Assembly: GCA_030595525.1 (NCBI GenBank)
Contig: JAUVDD010000012.1
Coordinates: 1 to 16,133, forward strand
Source of the DNA: Puniceicoccales bacterium
GTDB lineage: Bacteria > Verrucomicrobiota > Verrucomicrobiia > Opitutales > Oceanipulchritudinaceae
Reading direction: 5' to 3'
DNA length: 16,133 nt
The translations under genes and the position numbers were made by a program. Within the stretch, counting starts at the first letter, position 1; the number at the start of each line of letters is the position of its first letter. The notes beneath the pieces were generated by a model. That model was not told the DNA's origin and did not search any database. It saw only the letters and a list, made by a program, of their open reading frames with translations. Shown here piece after piece: positions 6,989 through 14,859 of this stretch.

Positions 6989-8509
6989 ATGGGCAAATTA
7001 GCGAAAAGTATTTCGGAAGTGGCTGGTTGGACAATGGCCTCACGGATGCTTGGACTAGCGAGAGACATCCTTCTGTTTGCAGCACTGGGAACAGGTGCCC
7101 TGAATTCAGCCTTCATTTTGGCCTTTACCCTGCCAAATCTGTTCAGGCGGTTATTGGGCGAAGGTGCACTGACGTCTTCTTCAATTCCTATACTATCTGA
7201 GACATTGGCCAGGCAGGGGAAAAATGAGACTTTTGAACTGTTTAATGCGATATTAAGCCGGTTGGGTGTCGTCTTGTTATTTCTCCTGATATTAGCCATT
7301 CCGCTTTTCGGATTGGTTGGTCAATTTGATGGACTCGATCAGCGATGGTATATCGGGGCGGATCTTTCCAGAATTCTGTTCCCGTACGTTCTTTTTATCT
7401 GCATGGGAGCCCTTGTCTGTGGACTATTGAATGTAATGGGGCGCTTCGGATTAGCTGCTTTCAATCAAGTTTGGCTAAACCTGTCCATGATTGCTGCCTT
7501 ATTGGGAGGGATATTCATAATTCCTGAGAGCGAATATGGAAGAGTTGTGCTTCTTTCGACAGGAGTCCTGATAGGCGGATTGATGCAATTTGGCATACCG
7601 GCCTGGGGACTGGTAAGGGAAGGCTGGAAACCGGCGTTGAATTTCCGCAAACATCCCGATTTGGACAAGATCCTGAGGTTGTTCATTCCCGGTTTGTTGG
7701 GAGCCGCGATATTCCAAATCAATATTCTGGTATCTCGCTTGCTAGCCTTCTCTCTGGATGATTCCGCAACAGGATTGTTGTATATTGCCAGTCGTTTGGT
7801 CGAACTGCCCCTGGGAGTGTTTGCAATAGCCATTACCACGGTGATTTTCCCTGAGCTCTCAAAGCTGAATTCCCTGGGTCAGGAAGAGGGGTTTGCAAAG
7901 ATATTTACCCGGGGACTGGGACTGATTTTCACCATAACATTGCCAGCTGCCCTTGGATTAGCCCTGCTTGCTGAGCCGATTCTGGGATTTCTCTTCCAGT
8001 GGGGATTATTTGAGAGTCGTGATGTTGCTGCTGCGATCCCGGTACTAATTGCATCCGCAGCAGGACTGCCATTCTTCGCATGGTCTACTCTGTTAACCCG
8101 CGCTTGGTACTCCCGGCAATCAATGAAGGTTCCAGTGCGACTGGCCATGGTTAACCTGATCCTCAATTTGGTTCTTGGCCTGGTTTTTATGCGAATCTGG
8201 GGAGCAGTCGGATTGGCAATGGCAAATACAACGAGTGGAGCAGTTCATTGTTTAGCCCTACAGGCATTTCTTCCCGGAAAAACAATTGGTAAAGTCAATG
8301 GAATCGGAATTGTTAAGTTGGCTCTGTCACTGGCCTTGTTAGCTGCGATCACAGTTCTTTGTTCGCGACTTGTCGGGATGTTCGGTTTACCAGGTAGACT
8401 TGGCCACCTTGTGACTGTGACTATGGCCATTCCCGCCGCCGCAATATCCTATTTTCTGAGCCTATGGTTGATGAAATATAAACTTGTCCGGGAAATCCAT
8501 AAATTCTGA
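6989..8509 (+). CDS. murJ: lipid II flippase MurJ (MviN family)
   Basis: A 506-residue polytopic inner-membrane protein of the MOP exporter superfamily, which moves lipid-linked peptidoglycan precursor from the cytoplasmic to the periplasmic face. The N-terminus is characteristic: ASRMLGLARDILLF in the first membrane segment, then the conserved LPNLFRRLLGEGAL and a SSIPILSE segment. Many long hydrophobic stretches follow to the C-terminus, consistent with the usual 14 transmembrane helices. Length is normal for the family (E. coli 511). The start has no well-spaced Shine-Dalgarno sequence; AGGG lies about 15 bases upstream. It is transcribed divergently from pta and faces hisF, from whose stop it is separated by 54 bp without a convincing terminator. 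Confidence 0.95.
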   Translation: MGKLAKSISEVAGWTMASRMLGLARDILLFAALGTGALNSAFILAFTLPNLFRRLLGEGALTSSSIPILSETLARQGKNETFELFNAILSRLGVVLLFLLILAIPLFGLVGQFDGLDQRWYIGADLSRILFPYVLFICMGALVCGLLNVMGRFGLAAFNQVWLNLSMIAALLGGIFIIPESEYGRVVLLSTGVLIGGLMQFGIPAWGLVREGWKPALNFRKHPDLDKILRLFIPGLLGAAIFQINILVSRLLAFSLDDSATGLLYIASRLVELPLGVFAIAITTVIFPELSKLNSLGQEEGFAKIFTRGLGLIFTITLPAALGLALLAEPILGFLFQWGLFESRDVAAAIPVLIASAAGLPFFAWSTLLTRAWYSRQSMKVPVRLAMVNLILNLVLGLVFMRIWGAVGLAMANTTSGAVHCLALQAFLPGKTIGKVNGIGIVKLALSLALLAAITVLCSRLVGMFGLPGRLGHLVTVTMAIPAAAISYFLSLWLMKYKLVREIHKF

Positions 8510-8563
8510 TAAAGTTGTCTGGTTCGGGAAAACCTAATGGAGCATAAAGTTGGGCTGTCCCGA

Positions 8564-9331
8564 TCAACGGGTCAAGCGCACGGGGAGACCAGCCTTCTGA
8601 AGATGAATTTTGGTTTCCTCTATAGTGAATTCTCCAAAATGGAATATGCTGGCAGCGAGAACCGCAGATGCTTTGCCGTCCTTTAGGACATCGACCATAT
8701 GATCGAGTGTACCCGCACCACCTGATGCGATCACAGGGACTTCCACCGCTTCAGAAATCGCTTTAGTCAAACCAATGTCATATCCGGCCTTTGTTCCGTC
8801 AGCGTCCATACTGGTCAGAAGTATTTCACCAGCTCCACGACGAACAACTTCTTTCGCCCATTCGATTGCCAACCACTCGGTAGGTTTTCTTCCTCCGTGA
8901 GTGTAGACCCGCCAAGTTCCAACCGAAGGGTCCCATTTGGCATCTATGGCAACCACAATACACTGATTCCCAAACTTATTGGAAGAATTGGAGACCAGAT
9001 CAGGGTCCAGTAAGGCAGCCGTATTCAAACTGACTTTGTCAGCCCCCGCATTCAGCATGTCACGGATATTGGAAACTGAACGCAATCCACCGCCAACAGT
9101 TAACGGCATGAAGCATTCAGACGCTGTCTTCTCGACGATGTCCTTCATGATATCCCGTTCACTGGAAGAAGCCGTTATATCGAGAAATACCAATTCATCC
9201 GCTCCCTGTAATTCGTAGGCTTTGGCGGATTGAGCTGGGTCACCAGCATCCCTCAGTTCCTTGAAGCGAATTCCCTTAACGACCCGACCTGCATTTACGT
9301 CGAGGCAAGGTATAATACGGACAGATAACAT
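8564..9331 (-). CDS. hisF: imidazole glycerol phosphate synthase, cyclase subunit HisF
   Basis: A 255-residue TIM-barrel enzyme that, with the glutaminase HisH, converts PRFAR and ammonia to imidazole glycerol phosphate and AICAR, the branch between histidine and purine synthesis. [16 protein letters not shown] at the N-terminus contains catalytic Asp11, and VAIDAKW contains catalytic Asp130, both at the canonical positions. The phosphate-binding glycine motifs TVGGGLRS and [10 protein letters not shown] are present. It is the last gene of the minus-strand run, starting 15 bases after the stop of the 586-residue unknown, with a pyrimidine-rich leader and no Shine-Dalgarno sequence. No other his gene is in the window, so histidine genes are scattered or at least split in this genome. 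Confidence 0.96.
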   Translation of the reverse strand: MLSVRIIPCLDVNAGRVVKGIRFKELRDAGDPAQSAKAYELQGADELVFLDITASSSERDIMKDIVEKTASECFMPLTVGGGLRSVSNIRDMLNAGADKVSLNTAALLDPDLVSNSSNKFGNQCIVVAIDAKWDPSVGTWRVYTHGGRKPTEWLAIEWAKEVVRRGAGEILLTSMDADGTKAGYDIGLTKAISEAVEVPVIASGGAGTLDHMVDVLKDGKASAVLAASIFHFGEFTIEETKIHLQKAGLPVRLTR

Positions 9332-9346
9332 GGATGAAATGGATGA

Positions 9347-11107
9347 TCAGCCATCCAGCATCTGTACATCCGGCTCAAACGAAATGGTCAGGCGATATTG
9401 CTGGCCAGGTCGCATGATCAGCGGATGATCTCGAACGAGACTTTGGATGTAGTGTAGATTACCCCAGTATGTCCGATAGGCATGTTCATTGGTCACCACT
9501 TCGGTTTCCTGCCATACAGCTTGGAAGTCATCCTTCACGACGTTGCATCCGAGGCCTTCTTCTCCAAGAGTGAAGGTCATTGGAGCATGTTTGTCGGAGT
9601 GGGGAGAGCCAATTACAAGATTGTACCTGAACCGGTCACATTGGATCTGACGTTTCACTGTGAAAACAAATTCACTGGTTATCTTCTTACCTGAGAAACT
9701 CCACGAAACCTTTACACTGCCAAGGCCAGGAAGAATTTCCTCATCCTTTGTAATCAGTTCAGGTTGTTCGTATCGAAAGTAGAAACTCCGTCTGAGCCCA
9801 AGACCGGTTACGCAACGCTTGCCATAGTAAGCCGGAATTACGGTTTTGTCACCGAAGGTCAACTCCGGCAGCATCACGGGTAAATAGGTATTGGCAGGCC
9901 AGTCGAAGATACCCGGATTATGCGGGAAGGGGAGATAGTCCGAATTACCTGACTTGTTGCCGCCAATCAATGGCAACTGAACCTGTAAACCACTTTCGGT
10001 ATCCTGATATATGTACAGACCCTGTTCCTTTTTGGATCCCTTATCAAAAATAACCCAACGACCACCTGTACGGCGAGGTGCAGTAGCGGCTTCCATTTTT
10101 CCGCCGATAGCCCTGGCCAGACGTGCCCACTGACACAGATAGCGAGCACCATCAAAATTAACCATTCTGGTGGTGTGTTCTGGACGCGTATCGCGCTCAT
10201 CATCACGCACAACCAGAAATCCTTGCTCCTGATCCAGATATGTAAGGAAGAAATATTGGAACAAGCGTCGCAACAATTCAGTGTAGTGCGGGATTTTCTC
10301 CTGAGCGATCCACCCATCTCTCATCGCCTGCAGAATCAATGAAATGCAGTGCATCTGGCCGTAAACACCAATGGATGATCCGAAGACCCATCCTTGTCCG
10401 TCAGTTCGAACAATATCGGGAAGCAGGCGAAGGTATTTTTCAGCAACAGTCCTGAGACTTGGAAGCTTGCGGTCCCGTAAATGAATATTGGCGTGCAGTT
10501 GAAGGGTTTGCCGGATGAATACCAAGCTCATTGCTCCGTAAACGTCAAAGACTCCACCAACACCATTTTTCGGAGCATCATCAATATATCCAGCGGAGCT
10601 AGATGATTGTACCCGTTCGATAAAGCGATCGATCAGCTTTCCTGTCTCGTCCTTCTTGGAGAGGCCCATTGAGAACCGGGTAACAGCCTTTGCGATATTG
10701 TATGCCTGAAAGTGGTTGTCGTAATCAGTCCTCGCGAGGAGGCTACGATCCATACGTTCGCGGGTAGGGTCTAGTAGACGTTCCCATACCGGGTTTCTTT
10801 CCTTGGCTGGACCAAAGGAAAGTAATCCCAAGGCACCATAGCCAAGTCCATTCTCCAGCTCTTCAGCGGTGAACATCTGGGCGGTTATACAGCGCGCGGC
10901 AAGGTCAACGAGATCCAAGTCCTCAAAAGAAGATTCCGAAGTGGCTCGATGGAATTCACCAATCGCCAACGCGGCATGACCGGGCTCGTCCGGCCGGCTC
11001 TCTTCACCAGCCACAGGATGGATACTACCATCCGGCTGGATTGCGCTCAAATTCTGGCTGAGGATAGCCCTCGCCATGTCTAGGCATTGATCAGCGAAAT
11101 TTTGCAT
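9347..11107 (-). CDS. uncharacterised protein, all-alpha N-terminal half and beta-rich C-terminal half
   Basis: A 586-residue protein whose family I do not recognise with certainty. Residues 1 to about 330 appear helical, with Trp/Tyr/Asp-rich segments such as TDYDNHFQAYN, GYIDDAP, FDVYGAMSLVF and FGSSIGVYGQMHC. That spacing recalls alpha/alpha-toroid carbohydrate-active proteins and, loosely, DUF2264. From about 345 on, alternating hydrophobic residues and aromatic strands suggest a beta-sandwich, the arrangement of several polysaccharide lyase and hydrolase families. There is no signal peptide (MQNFADQCLDMARAIL) and no membrane segment, so it is probably cytoplasmic. It lies 67 bp downstream of rho and 15 bp upstream of hisF on the same strand. 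An enzyme acting on a sugar or oligosaccharide is a guess from architecture only. No Shine-Dalgarno sequence is visible before the ATG at 11107. Confidence 0.75.
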   Translation of the reverse strand: MQNFADQCLDMARAILSQNLSAIQPDGSIHPVAGEESRPDEPGHAALAIGEFHRATSESSFEDLDLVDLAARCITAQMFTAEELENGLGYGALGLLSFGPAKERNPVWERLLDPTRERMDRSLLARTDYDNHFQAYNIAKAVTRFSMGLSKKDETGKLIDRFIERVQSSSSAGYIDDAPKNGVGGVFDVYGAMSLVFIRQTLQLHANIHLRDRKLPSLRTVAEKYLRLLPDIVRTDGQGWVFGSSIGVYGQMHCISLILQAMRDGWIAQEKIPHYTELLRRLFQYFFLTYLDQEQGFLVVRDDERDTRPEHTTRMVNFDGARYLCQWARLARAIGGKMEAATAPRRTGGRWVIFDKGSKKEQGLYIYQDTESGLQVQLPLIGGNKSGNSDYLPFPHNPGIFDWPANTYLPVMLPELTFGDKTVIPAYYGKRCVTGLGLRRSFYFRYEQPELITKDEEILPGLGSVKVSWSFSGKKITSEFVFTVKRQIQCDRFRYNLVIGSPHSDKHAPMTFTLGEEGLGCNVVKDDFQAVWQETEVVTNEHAYRTYWGNLHYIQSLVRDHPLIMRPGQQYRLTISFEPDVQMLDG

Positions 11108-11164
11108 TCTGGAAAAAGCAGCAATTAAGAGTTGGGCAATTCACCGGGCAAGCAAAATCCCCTA

Positions 11165-11176
11165 AATATCGATATT
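11165..11176. repeat. perfect 12-bp palindrome at the rho stop codon
   Basis: AATATCGATATT reads the same on both strands and overlaps the first two plus-strand bases of the rho stop codon (11175-11177). It is AT-rich and not followed by a T-run in the rho direction, so it is not a standard intrinsic terminator. It may be chance or a protein site between rho and the 586-residue gene. Confidence 0.3.
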
Positions 11177-12308
11177 AAATGTCGATAAGTTTAAAAAACT
11201 GTTCGTTTGTGGTTGTTTTGGAGAGTCGTTCGACCGCACTTTCTGCCGCATCTTCGATTTTGATTCCAGCGAGGGCACGTCTGAAAAAGTGAGATTTTTT
11301 CAATTCCTCTTCTGGAAGAATCAATTCCTCACGACGCGTTCCGGATGCAGCAATGTTAATTGCCGGCCAGATTCTCAATTCGGCCACCTTGCGATCGAGA
11401 ACCATTTCCATGTTCCCGGTTCCCTTGAATTCCTGGAAGATCAGTTCATCCATTTTACTACCTGTCTCAATCAAGGCGGATGCAATGATAGTCAGGCTAC
11501 CGGCTTCTTCGGTGTTACGTGCCGCCGAAAACAACTGGCGAGGTTTCTCCAGTGCACGAATATCCAAACCGCCTGTCATGGTCCGGCCACTGCCTCCACG
11601 AGAAGAATTGTAGGCCCTCGATAAACGCGTCAGAGAATCCATGAGAATTATGACATCATGACCGGCCTCGACTTGGCGTTTGCCGTATTCGATAGCCATT
11701 TCTGCCACATTCAGGTGATTTGAGGTCTGCTCATCATTGGAAGAGGCGATAATAATCCCGGGAGTATTGCGTTTGATATCCGTTACTTCCTCGGGGCGTT
11801 CATCCACCAGAAGCATGACAATTTTACACTCCGGATTGTTTTCATGCACCCCCAGGGCGATATCTTGAAGCAAGGTTGTCTTACCCGTTCTAGGAGGAGC
11901 AACGATTAAGCCACGCTGACCTTTACCGATCGGGCAGAAAATGTCCATTACCCGACAAGTCATATTCCCTGAGCCTTTTCGCTCTAACTGTAACCAGGAG
12001 TCAGGTGTGATTGTCGTCAATTGGTCGAAATTGAGCTGTTTACGGCGGTCTTCGACAGACAATCCATCCAAAGTCTCAATAAACCTGACTTTTGGATTGG
12101 GATGATTGCCATCAGAATGCCCATTACCAGTTACCCATTGGCCACGTTTCAATTTAAAACGACGTACCAGTTCGCGGGGAACGAATGGATCTGTGGGGCG
12201 ACCTTTCCCATTGTATTTGGGATTAAGCAGGATGCCCGCCTTGTTCTTTTGCGGTTCAAAAATCCCCTCAACCGGAATGGTTGTCGAAGAATCCTTTTCT
12301 GGTTCCAT
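11175..12308 (-). CDS. rho: transcription termination factor Rho, short N-terminus
   Basis: A 377-residue hexameric RNA-dependent ATPase that ends transcription at non-intrinsic terminators. The ATPase core is fully recognisable: Walker A APPRTGKTT (137-145), the VDERPEEV segment with the catalytic-type Glu (D169-E170-R171), Walker B VIILMDS (D224), Q-loop region SGRTMTGGLDIRALEKP (240-256), R-loop KGTGN (295-299) and the SGTRREELI motif (322-330). The N-terminus is unusual. Only about 14 residues precede the OB fold, so the helical Rho_N domain of E. coli Rho is missing, and the RNP1 motif (GFGFLR in E. coli) is replaced by NKAGILL at 22-28, without aromatic residues. No in-frame upstream extension restores these parts. 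The ATG at 12308 has no Shine-Dalgarno sequence. It heads a minus-strand run with the 586-residue unknown and hisF. Confidence 0.95.
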   Translation of the reverse strand: MEPEKDSSTTIPVEGIFEPQKNKAGILLNPKYNGKGRPTDPFVPRELVRRFKLKRGQWVTGNGHSDGNHPNPKVRFIETLDGLSVEDRRKQLNFDQLTTITPDSWLQLERKGSGNMTCRVMDIFCPIGKGQRGLIVAPPRTGKTTLLQDIALGVHENNPECKIVMLLVDERPEEVTDIKRNTPGIIIASSNDEQTSNHLNVAEMAIEYGKRQVEAGHDVIILMDSLTRLSRAYNSSRGGSGRTMTGGLDIRALEKPRQLFSAARNTEEAGSLTIIASALIETGSKMDELIFQEFKGTGNMEMVLDRKVAELRIWPAINIAASGTRREELILPEEELKKSHFFRRALAGIKIEDAAESAVERLSKTTTNEQFFKLIDI

Positions 12309-12546
12309 TGATATAATTGCAGATTACGGGTTAAGGGAAACAGGATCTGAAGTATATCAAATCCATGTCGGAAAAAATCCTCATTTGGCGGAATGCCAAA
12401 ACACCAAGGTGACAGTTGCCGTACACACACGGCTTTCACACAAGATAGTTTCAATTAGGCGTTAATTTTCATACCTGTCAATGCCGGATAAATTTAGGTA
12501 GAAAAGAATCTTCTTTCAGATTAGCCGCTTTCCATAGCATAGGATA
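12309..12546. other. 238-bp divergent intergenic region between rho and the prepilin genes
   Basis: No gene is supported here. For rho, the minus strand holds a good -10 match TATACT (12351-12356 in plus coordinates), which would give a leader of roughly 36 bases; the matching -35 is poor. Two perfect inverted repeats lie further upstream of rho: TTTGGC/GCCAAA at 12384-12400 and GCCGT/ACGGC at 12418-12433. No convincing -35/-10 pair is visible for the plus-strand prepilin operon, although the 60 bases before it are AT-rich. Confidence 0.5.
12384..12400. promoter_or_regulatory. candidate operator: 17-bp interrupted palindrome upstream of rho
   Basis: TTTGGC, five bases GGAAT, then GCCAAA form a perfect 6-bp inverted repeat. 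It lies just upstream of where the -35 of the candidate rho promoter would be, a position suited to an activator or repressor dimer. On the rho-sense strand it is followed after eight bases by six Ts, so a leader hairpin is the alternative if transcription starts further upstream. Only the symmetry is seen; the function is inferred. Confidence 0.3.
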
Positions 12547-13044
12547 ATGAAAACTGCCGCATTTCCATATTCGTCATCGGGATTCAGTCTGATCGAACTA
12601 CTAGTTGTGCTATCCGTGATAGGAATTATGGCGGGAGTGGGATTAAGTGGAACAAAAGGCATTCAAAACTGGATGGCTAAAACAAGAACGGCTGATCTGT
12701 TTTCGAATCTGGAATTGTCCTGCCGGTTATACAAATATGACAATGGAAGCTGGCCACCAAGCCTGACAGGTGGGGAAGTTCAAATCAATGAAACTGGTAA
12801 TCAATGGCGTGATGACTTGGCCATATACTTAAAAAGCTCTGCTAAAGAACAAACCTACATGGATGGATACGGAAATGCAGACATTCGAATAGTGCTGGAT
12901 TCAGATGGAGACAAAAGAATCTATCCAGAGGAAATGCCGGGTTTGCCGATAAATTACATCCTCACGGATGTATGGAAACAGGTAGCCATTTATAGTCTGG
13001 ATGCCGACGGTCAGGTCATAGCCACCAATTGGGAATCTAAATGA
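12547..13044 (+). CDS. GspG-like prepilin with N-methylation motif
   Basis: A 165-residue type IV pilin-like protein. The leader is 12 residues, followed by the class III cleavage and methylation motif G12-FSLIELLVVLSVIGIM with Glu17 at mature position +5 and a long hydrophobic helix that anchors the subunit in the inner membrane before assembly. The C-terminal half has YMDGYGNADIRIVLDSDGDKRI, resembling the GspG-type loop where a calcium ion can bind (DSDGD). A prepilin peptidase encoded elsewhere would be required. A weak AGGA lies a few bases before the ATG. It overlaps the next gene by four bases (ATGA), so the three prepilin genes form a translationally coupled unit. Whether they serve a type II secretion-like machine, a DNA-uptake pseudopilus or type IV pili cannot be decided without the assembly ATPase and secretin genes, which are absent here. 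Confidence 0.85.
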   Translation: MKTAAFPYSSSGFSLIELLVVLSVIGIMAGVGLSGTKGIQNWMAKTRTADLFSNLELSCRLYKYDNGSWPPSLTGGEVQINETGNQWRDDLAIYLKSSAKEQTYMDGYGNADIRIVLDSDGDKRIYPEEMPGLPINYILTDVWKQVAIYSLDADGQVIATNWESK

Positions 13045-13472
13045 GATCCCTAAATACAGTGAAAGGATTCACCTTACTGGAGGTAATTCCCGCAATATCG
13101 CTATTTGCGGTATTCTCCACAATTTCGCTTAAAGTGTTGTTGCTGGTAATGCAGCTTCAGGAAAAATCCGATTATCAGGAATATCTGGGACAAGCATTTT
13201 TAAAGGTTACCGAAACGTGGTCAGAGAGCAACGGAACTGTCGTCATTTGCAGACTTAACGATGTCAGGGAATGGGAAGTTGTGGAAATTCCGAATGAATC
13301 CTGGCTTCCTGCCGAAAAACATTCCGGACATTGGATTTGTTGGCGAAAAACAACCATCCAAAAAGAAAATATTGGAATTGTTGGAATAGAATATCTGAAT
13401 TCATTTTCGGGAAAATGGATAAGGTGGAGCACCATTCTGGACATGGAAAATAAAATCGATGGGCAATCCTGA
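13041..13472 (+). CDS. minor prepilin-like protein
   Basis: A 143-residue protein with a short leader and the cleavage motif K8-G9-FTLLEV, Glu14 at mature +5, followed by a hydrophobic helix of about 20 residues. The Pro at position 17 (mature +8, EVIPAISLF) is unusual in this part of the helix. The rest (several Trp residues, no recognisable motif) does not match a family I can name. The size and place as second gene of a prepilin trio suggest a minor pseudopilin similar in role to GspI or GspJ. Its ATG is embedded in the stop of the first gene (ATGA), and its 3' end overlaps the third gene by 14 bp. Confidence 0.8.
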   Translation: MRSLNTVKGFTLLEVIPAISLFAVFSTISLKVLLLVMQLQEKSDYQEYLGQAFLKVTETWSESNGTVVICRLNDVREWEVVEIPNESWLPAEKHSGHWICWRKTTIQKENIGIVGIEYLNSFSGKWIRWSTILDMENKIDGQS

Positions 13473-13941
13473 CAGAATAACGTGCAAGCAGGGTCAGATA
13501 CTGCTGGAAGTAATGGCGCTATTGATGATCACATCCTTTGTTTCATTATCCGGTTTTCATCTTGCAGGAAGAATTCTGGCGGGACTGGAGGATCAAATTG
13601 AGAAAGAAAGAGACTATCTATATTACCAGCAATTGACGGACGCTTTCCAGAACGCTTTTGACAGCCGTTATATTAATCCTTTTTCGGAAGAACCCTGGCT
13701 AGTTCTGGATACTGATCCGGGTGAGAAATGGTTTCGGCTGAATTCATTGAAAATAACCATAATTAATGATGCGAATCCACGATTGTGGGAATGGGAAAAC
13801 CCTTGGAACGAGACGATATTTATCAACCACGGAAAAATGAACTATGAATCACACCAAAGACCAAAAGGGATCCAAATCCGTTTTCCTGATTCAATTTTGC
13901 CACATTTTCGCGAAGGGATTGCCATCGAGGGAATTTGGTAA
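13459..13941 (+). CDS. divergent pseudopilin-like protein with degenerate cleavage site
   Basis: A 160-residue protein that I would not call a pilin from similarity alone, but its N-terminus keeps the plan of one: K10-Q-G12 followed by QILLEVMALLMITSF, so a Gly at -1, Glu17 at +5 and a hydrophobic helix. The mature +1 residue would be Gln instead of Phe or Met. The remainder is rich in Trp, Asn and Phe and has no motif I recognise. It overlaps the preceding gene by 14 bp and is followed after 15 bp by menA. The position suggests a minor pseudopilin capping the tip of the fibre, as GspK and GspJ do. If the degenerate site is not cleaved, the protein would simply be a membrane-anchored partner. 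Confidence 0.65.
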   Translation: MGNPDRITCKQGQILLEVMALLMITSFVSLSGFHLAGRILAGLEDQIEKERDYLYYQQLTDAFQNAFDSRYINPFSEEPWLVLDTDPGEKWFRLNSLKITIINDANPRLWEWENPWNETIFINHGKMNYESHQRPKGIQIRFPDSILPHFREGIAIEGIW

Positions 13942-13956
13942 ACAGTTTATCTGGAA

Positions 13957-14859
13957 ATGAGTAATGCACGGAATTGGTTTTTAGCTTCCCGCCCAAAAAC
14001 GCTACCGGCTGCCATTGTGCCAGTAGCCATCGGGGGTGCCTTAGCTGAGACAGTCAATGGATTTTCATTTTTGCCGTGGCTCATCTGCTTGGTTTTCGCA
14101 GTTTTGATCCAGATTGGGACAAACTTTGCCAATGATTACTATGATTTCCTGAAGGGAGCAGATGATGAGCGTCGGATCGGACCAAAACGTGCCGTAGCCT
14201 CCGGATGGATAGCTCCTAATTCCATGAGAACGGGGATGTTGGTTATCTTCGGCATGGCCTTTGTAACCGGATGCATGCTGGTCCCTTTTGGTGGATGGGG
14301 GCTCTTCGTTGTTGGGATCCTATCGATTATTTGTGGAATTGCCTATACTGGAGGCCCTTATCCGTTAGGTTATAATGGGTGGGGAGATGTCTTTGTATTC
14401 ATCTTCTTCGGATGGATTGCCACAGGATTCACCTACTATGTGCAGACAGGAAGTTTTGAGTTCAACCATGGTTCGTTGTCGGGTATCTTGTGGATATTCC
14501 TCGCAGGATCGGTACCCGGTGCACTGGCTACTAATCTTCTGGTTGTAAACAATGTTCGAGATGCTCCTTTGGACAGGGAAGCTGGTAAACGAACTCTTGT
14601 TGTGAGAATTGGTAGAAGGTTCGGAATCGGGGAATATGTCGTGATGTCGGTCCTGACGGTTACCATCCCCTTGTTTTTCGCCACCGCTGGCAAGTTACCC
14701 GGATGTTATCTCATGCTGTTGACGGTACCACTGTTTGTCCGAACCATTATCCGGTTAAATACAGCTGTCGACAGACGAACTTATAATTCCCTGTTGGGGA
14801 CGACTGCCTTATTACTGGTTCTAGGCGGGATTTTCTTTACAGCTGGTTTGTTGATTTAA
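13957..14859 (+). CDS. menA: 1,4-dihydroxy-2-naphthoate polyprenyltransferase MenA
   Basis: A 300-residue UbiA-superfamily membrane enzyme that attaches the polyprenyl chain to 1,4-dihydroxy-2-naphthoate, giving demethylmenaquinone. The first Asp-rich motif is N59-D-Y-Y-D63 followed by FLKGADDERR; the second is N198-N-V-R-D202 with D206 in the sequence APLDREAGKRT. The YTGGPYPLGYNGWGD segment near 130-144 separates MenA from UbiA and other family members. About eight or nine hydrophobic segments are visible. It sits 15 bp behind the prepilin trio, probably by read-through of the same transcript and without a functional link. Presence of menA implies menaquinone-based respiration; the other men genes are elsewhere. 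Its TAA stop interlocks with the stop of the convergent dapF gene. Confidence 0.94.
   Translation: MSNARNWFLASRPKTLPAAIVPVAIGGALAETVNGFSFLPWLICLVFAVLIQIGTNFANDYYDFLKGADDERRIGPKRAVASGWIAPNSMRTGMLVIFGMAFVTGCMLVPFGGWGLFVVGILSIICGIAYTGGPYPLGYNGWGDVFVFIFFGWIATGFTYYVQTGSFEFNHGSLSGILWIFLAGSVPGALATNLLVVNNVRDAPLDREAGKRTLVVRIGRRFGIGEYVVMSVLTVTIPLFFATAGKLPGCYLMLLTVPLFVRTIIRLNTAVDRRTYNSLLGTTALLLVLGGIFFTAGLLI

Noticed and set aside
8521..8570. Possible terminator hairpins between murJ and hisF (GGTT/AACC and CCCG/CGGG)
   Set aside because: Stems are only four base pairs, there is no T-run, and one overlaps the hisF stop, so an intrinsic terminator is not supported.
12385..12399. Match to the eukaryotic NFI site TTGGC-N5-GCCAA
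   Set aside because: The match is exact but the gene content is bacterial; only the symmetry as a possible bacterial operator is worth keeping.
12365..12412. 15-codon plus-strand ORF upstream of the prepilin genes
   Set aside because: No ribosome binding site, no similarity, and it overlaps the inverted repeats near the rho promoter; chance expectation is high.
12149..12454. 101-codon minus-strand frame across the rho start
   Set aside because: It overlaps the 5' part of rho in another frame and has no recognisable motif, so it is neither an extension of rho nor a credible leader peptide.
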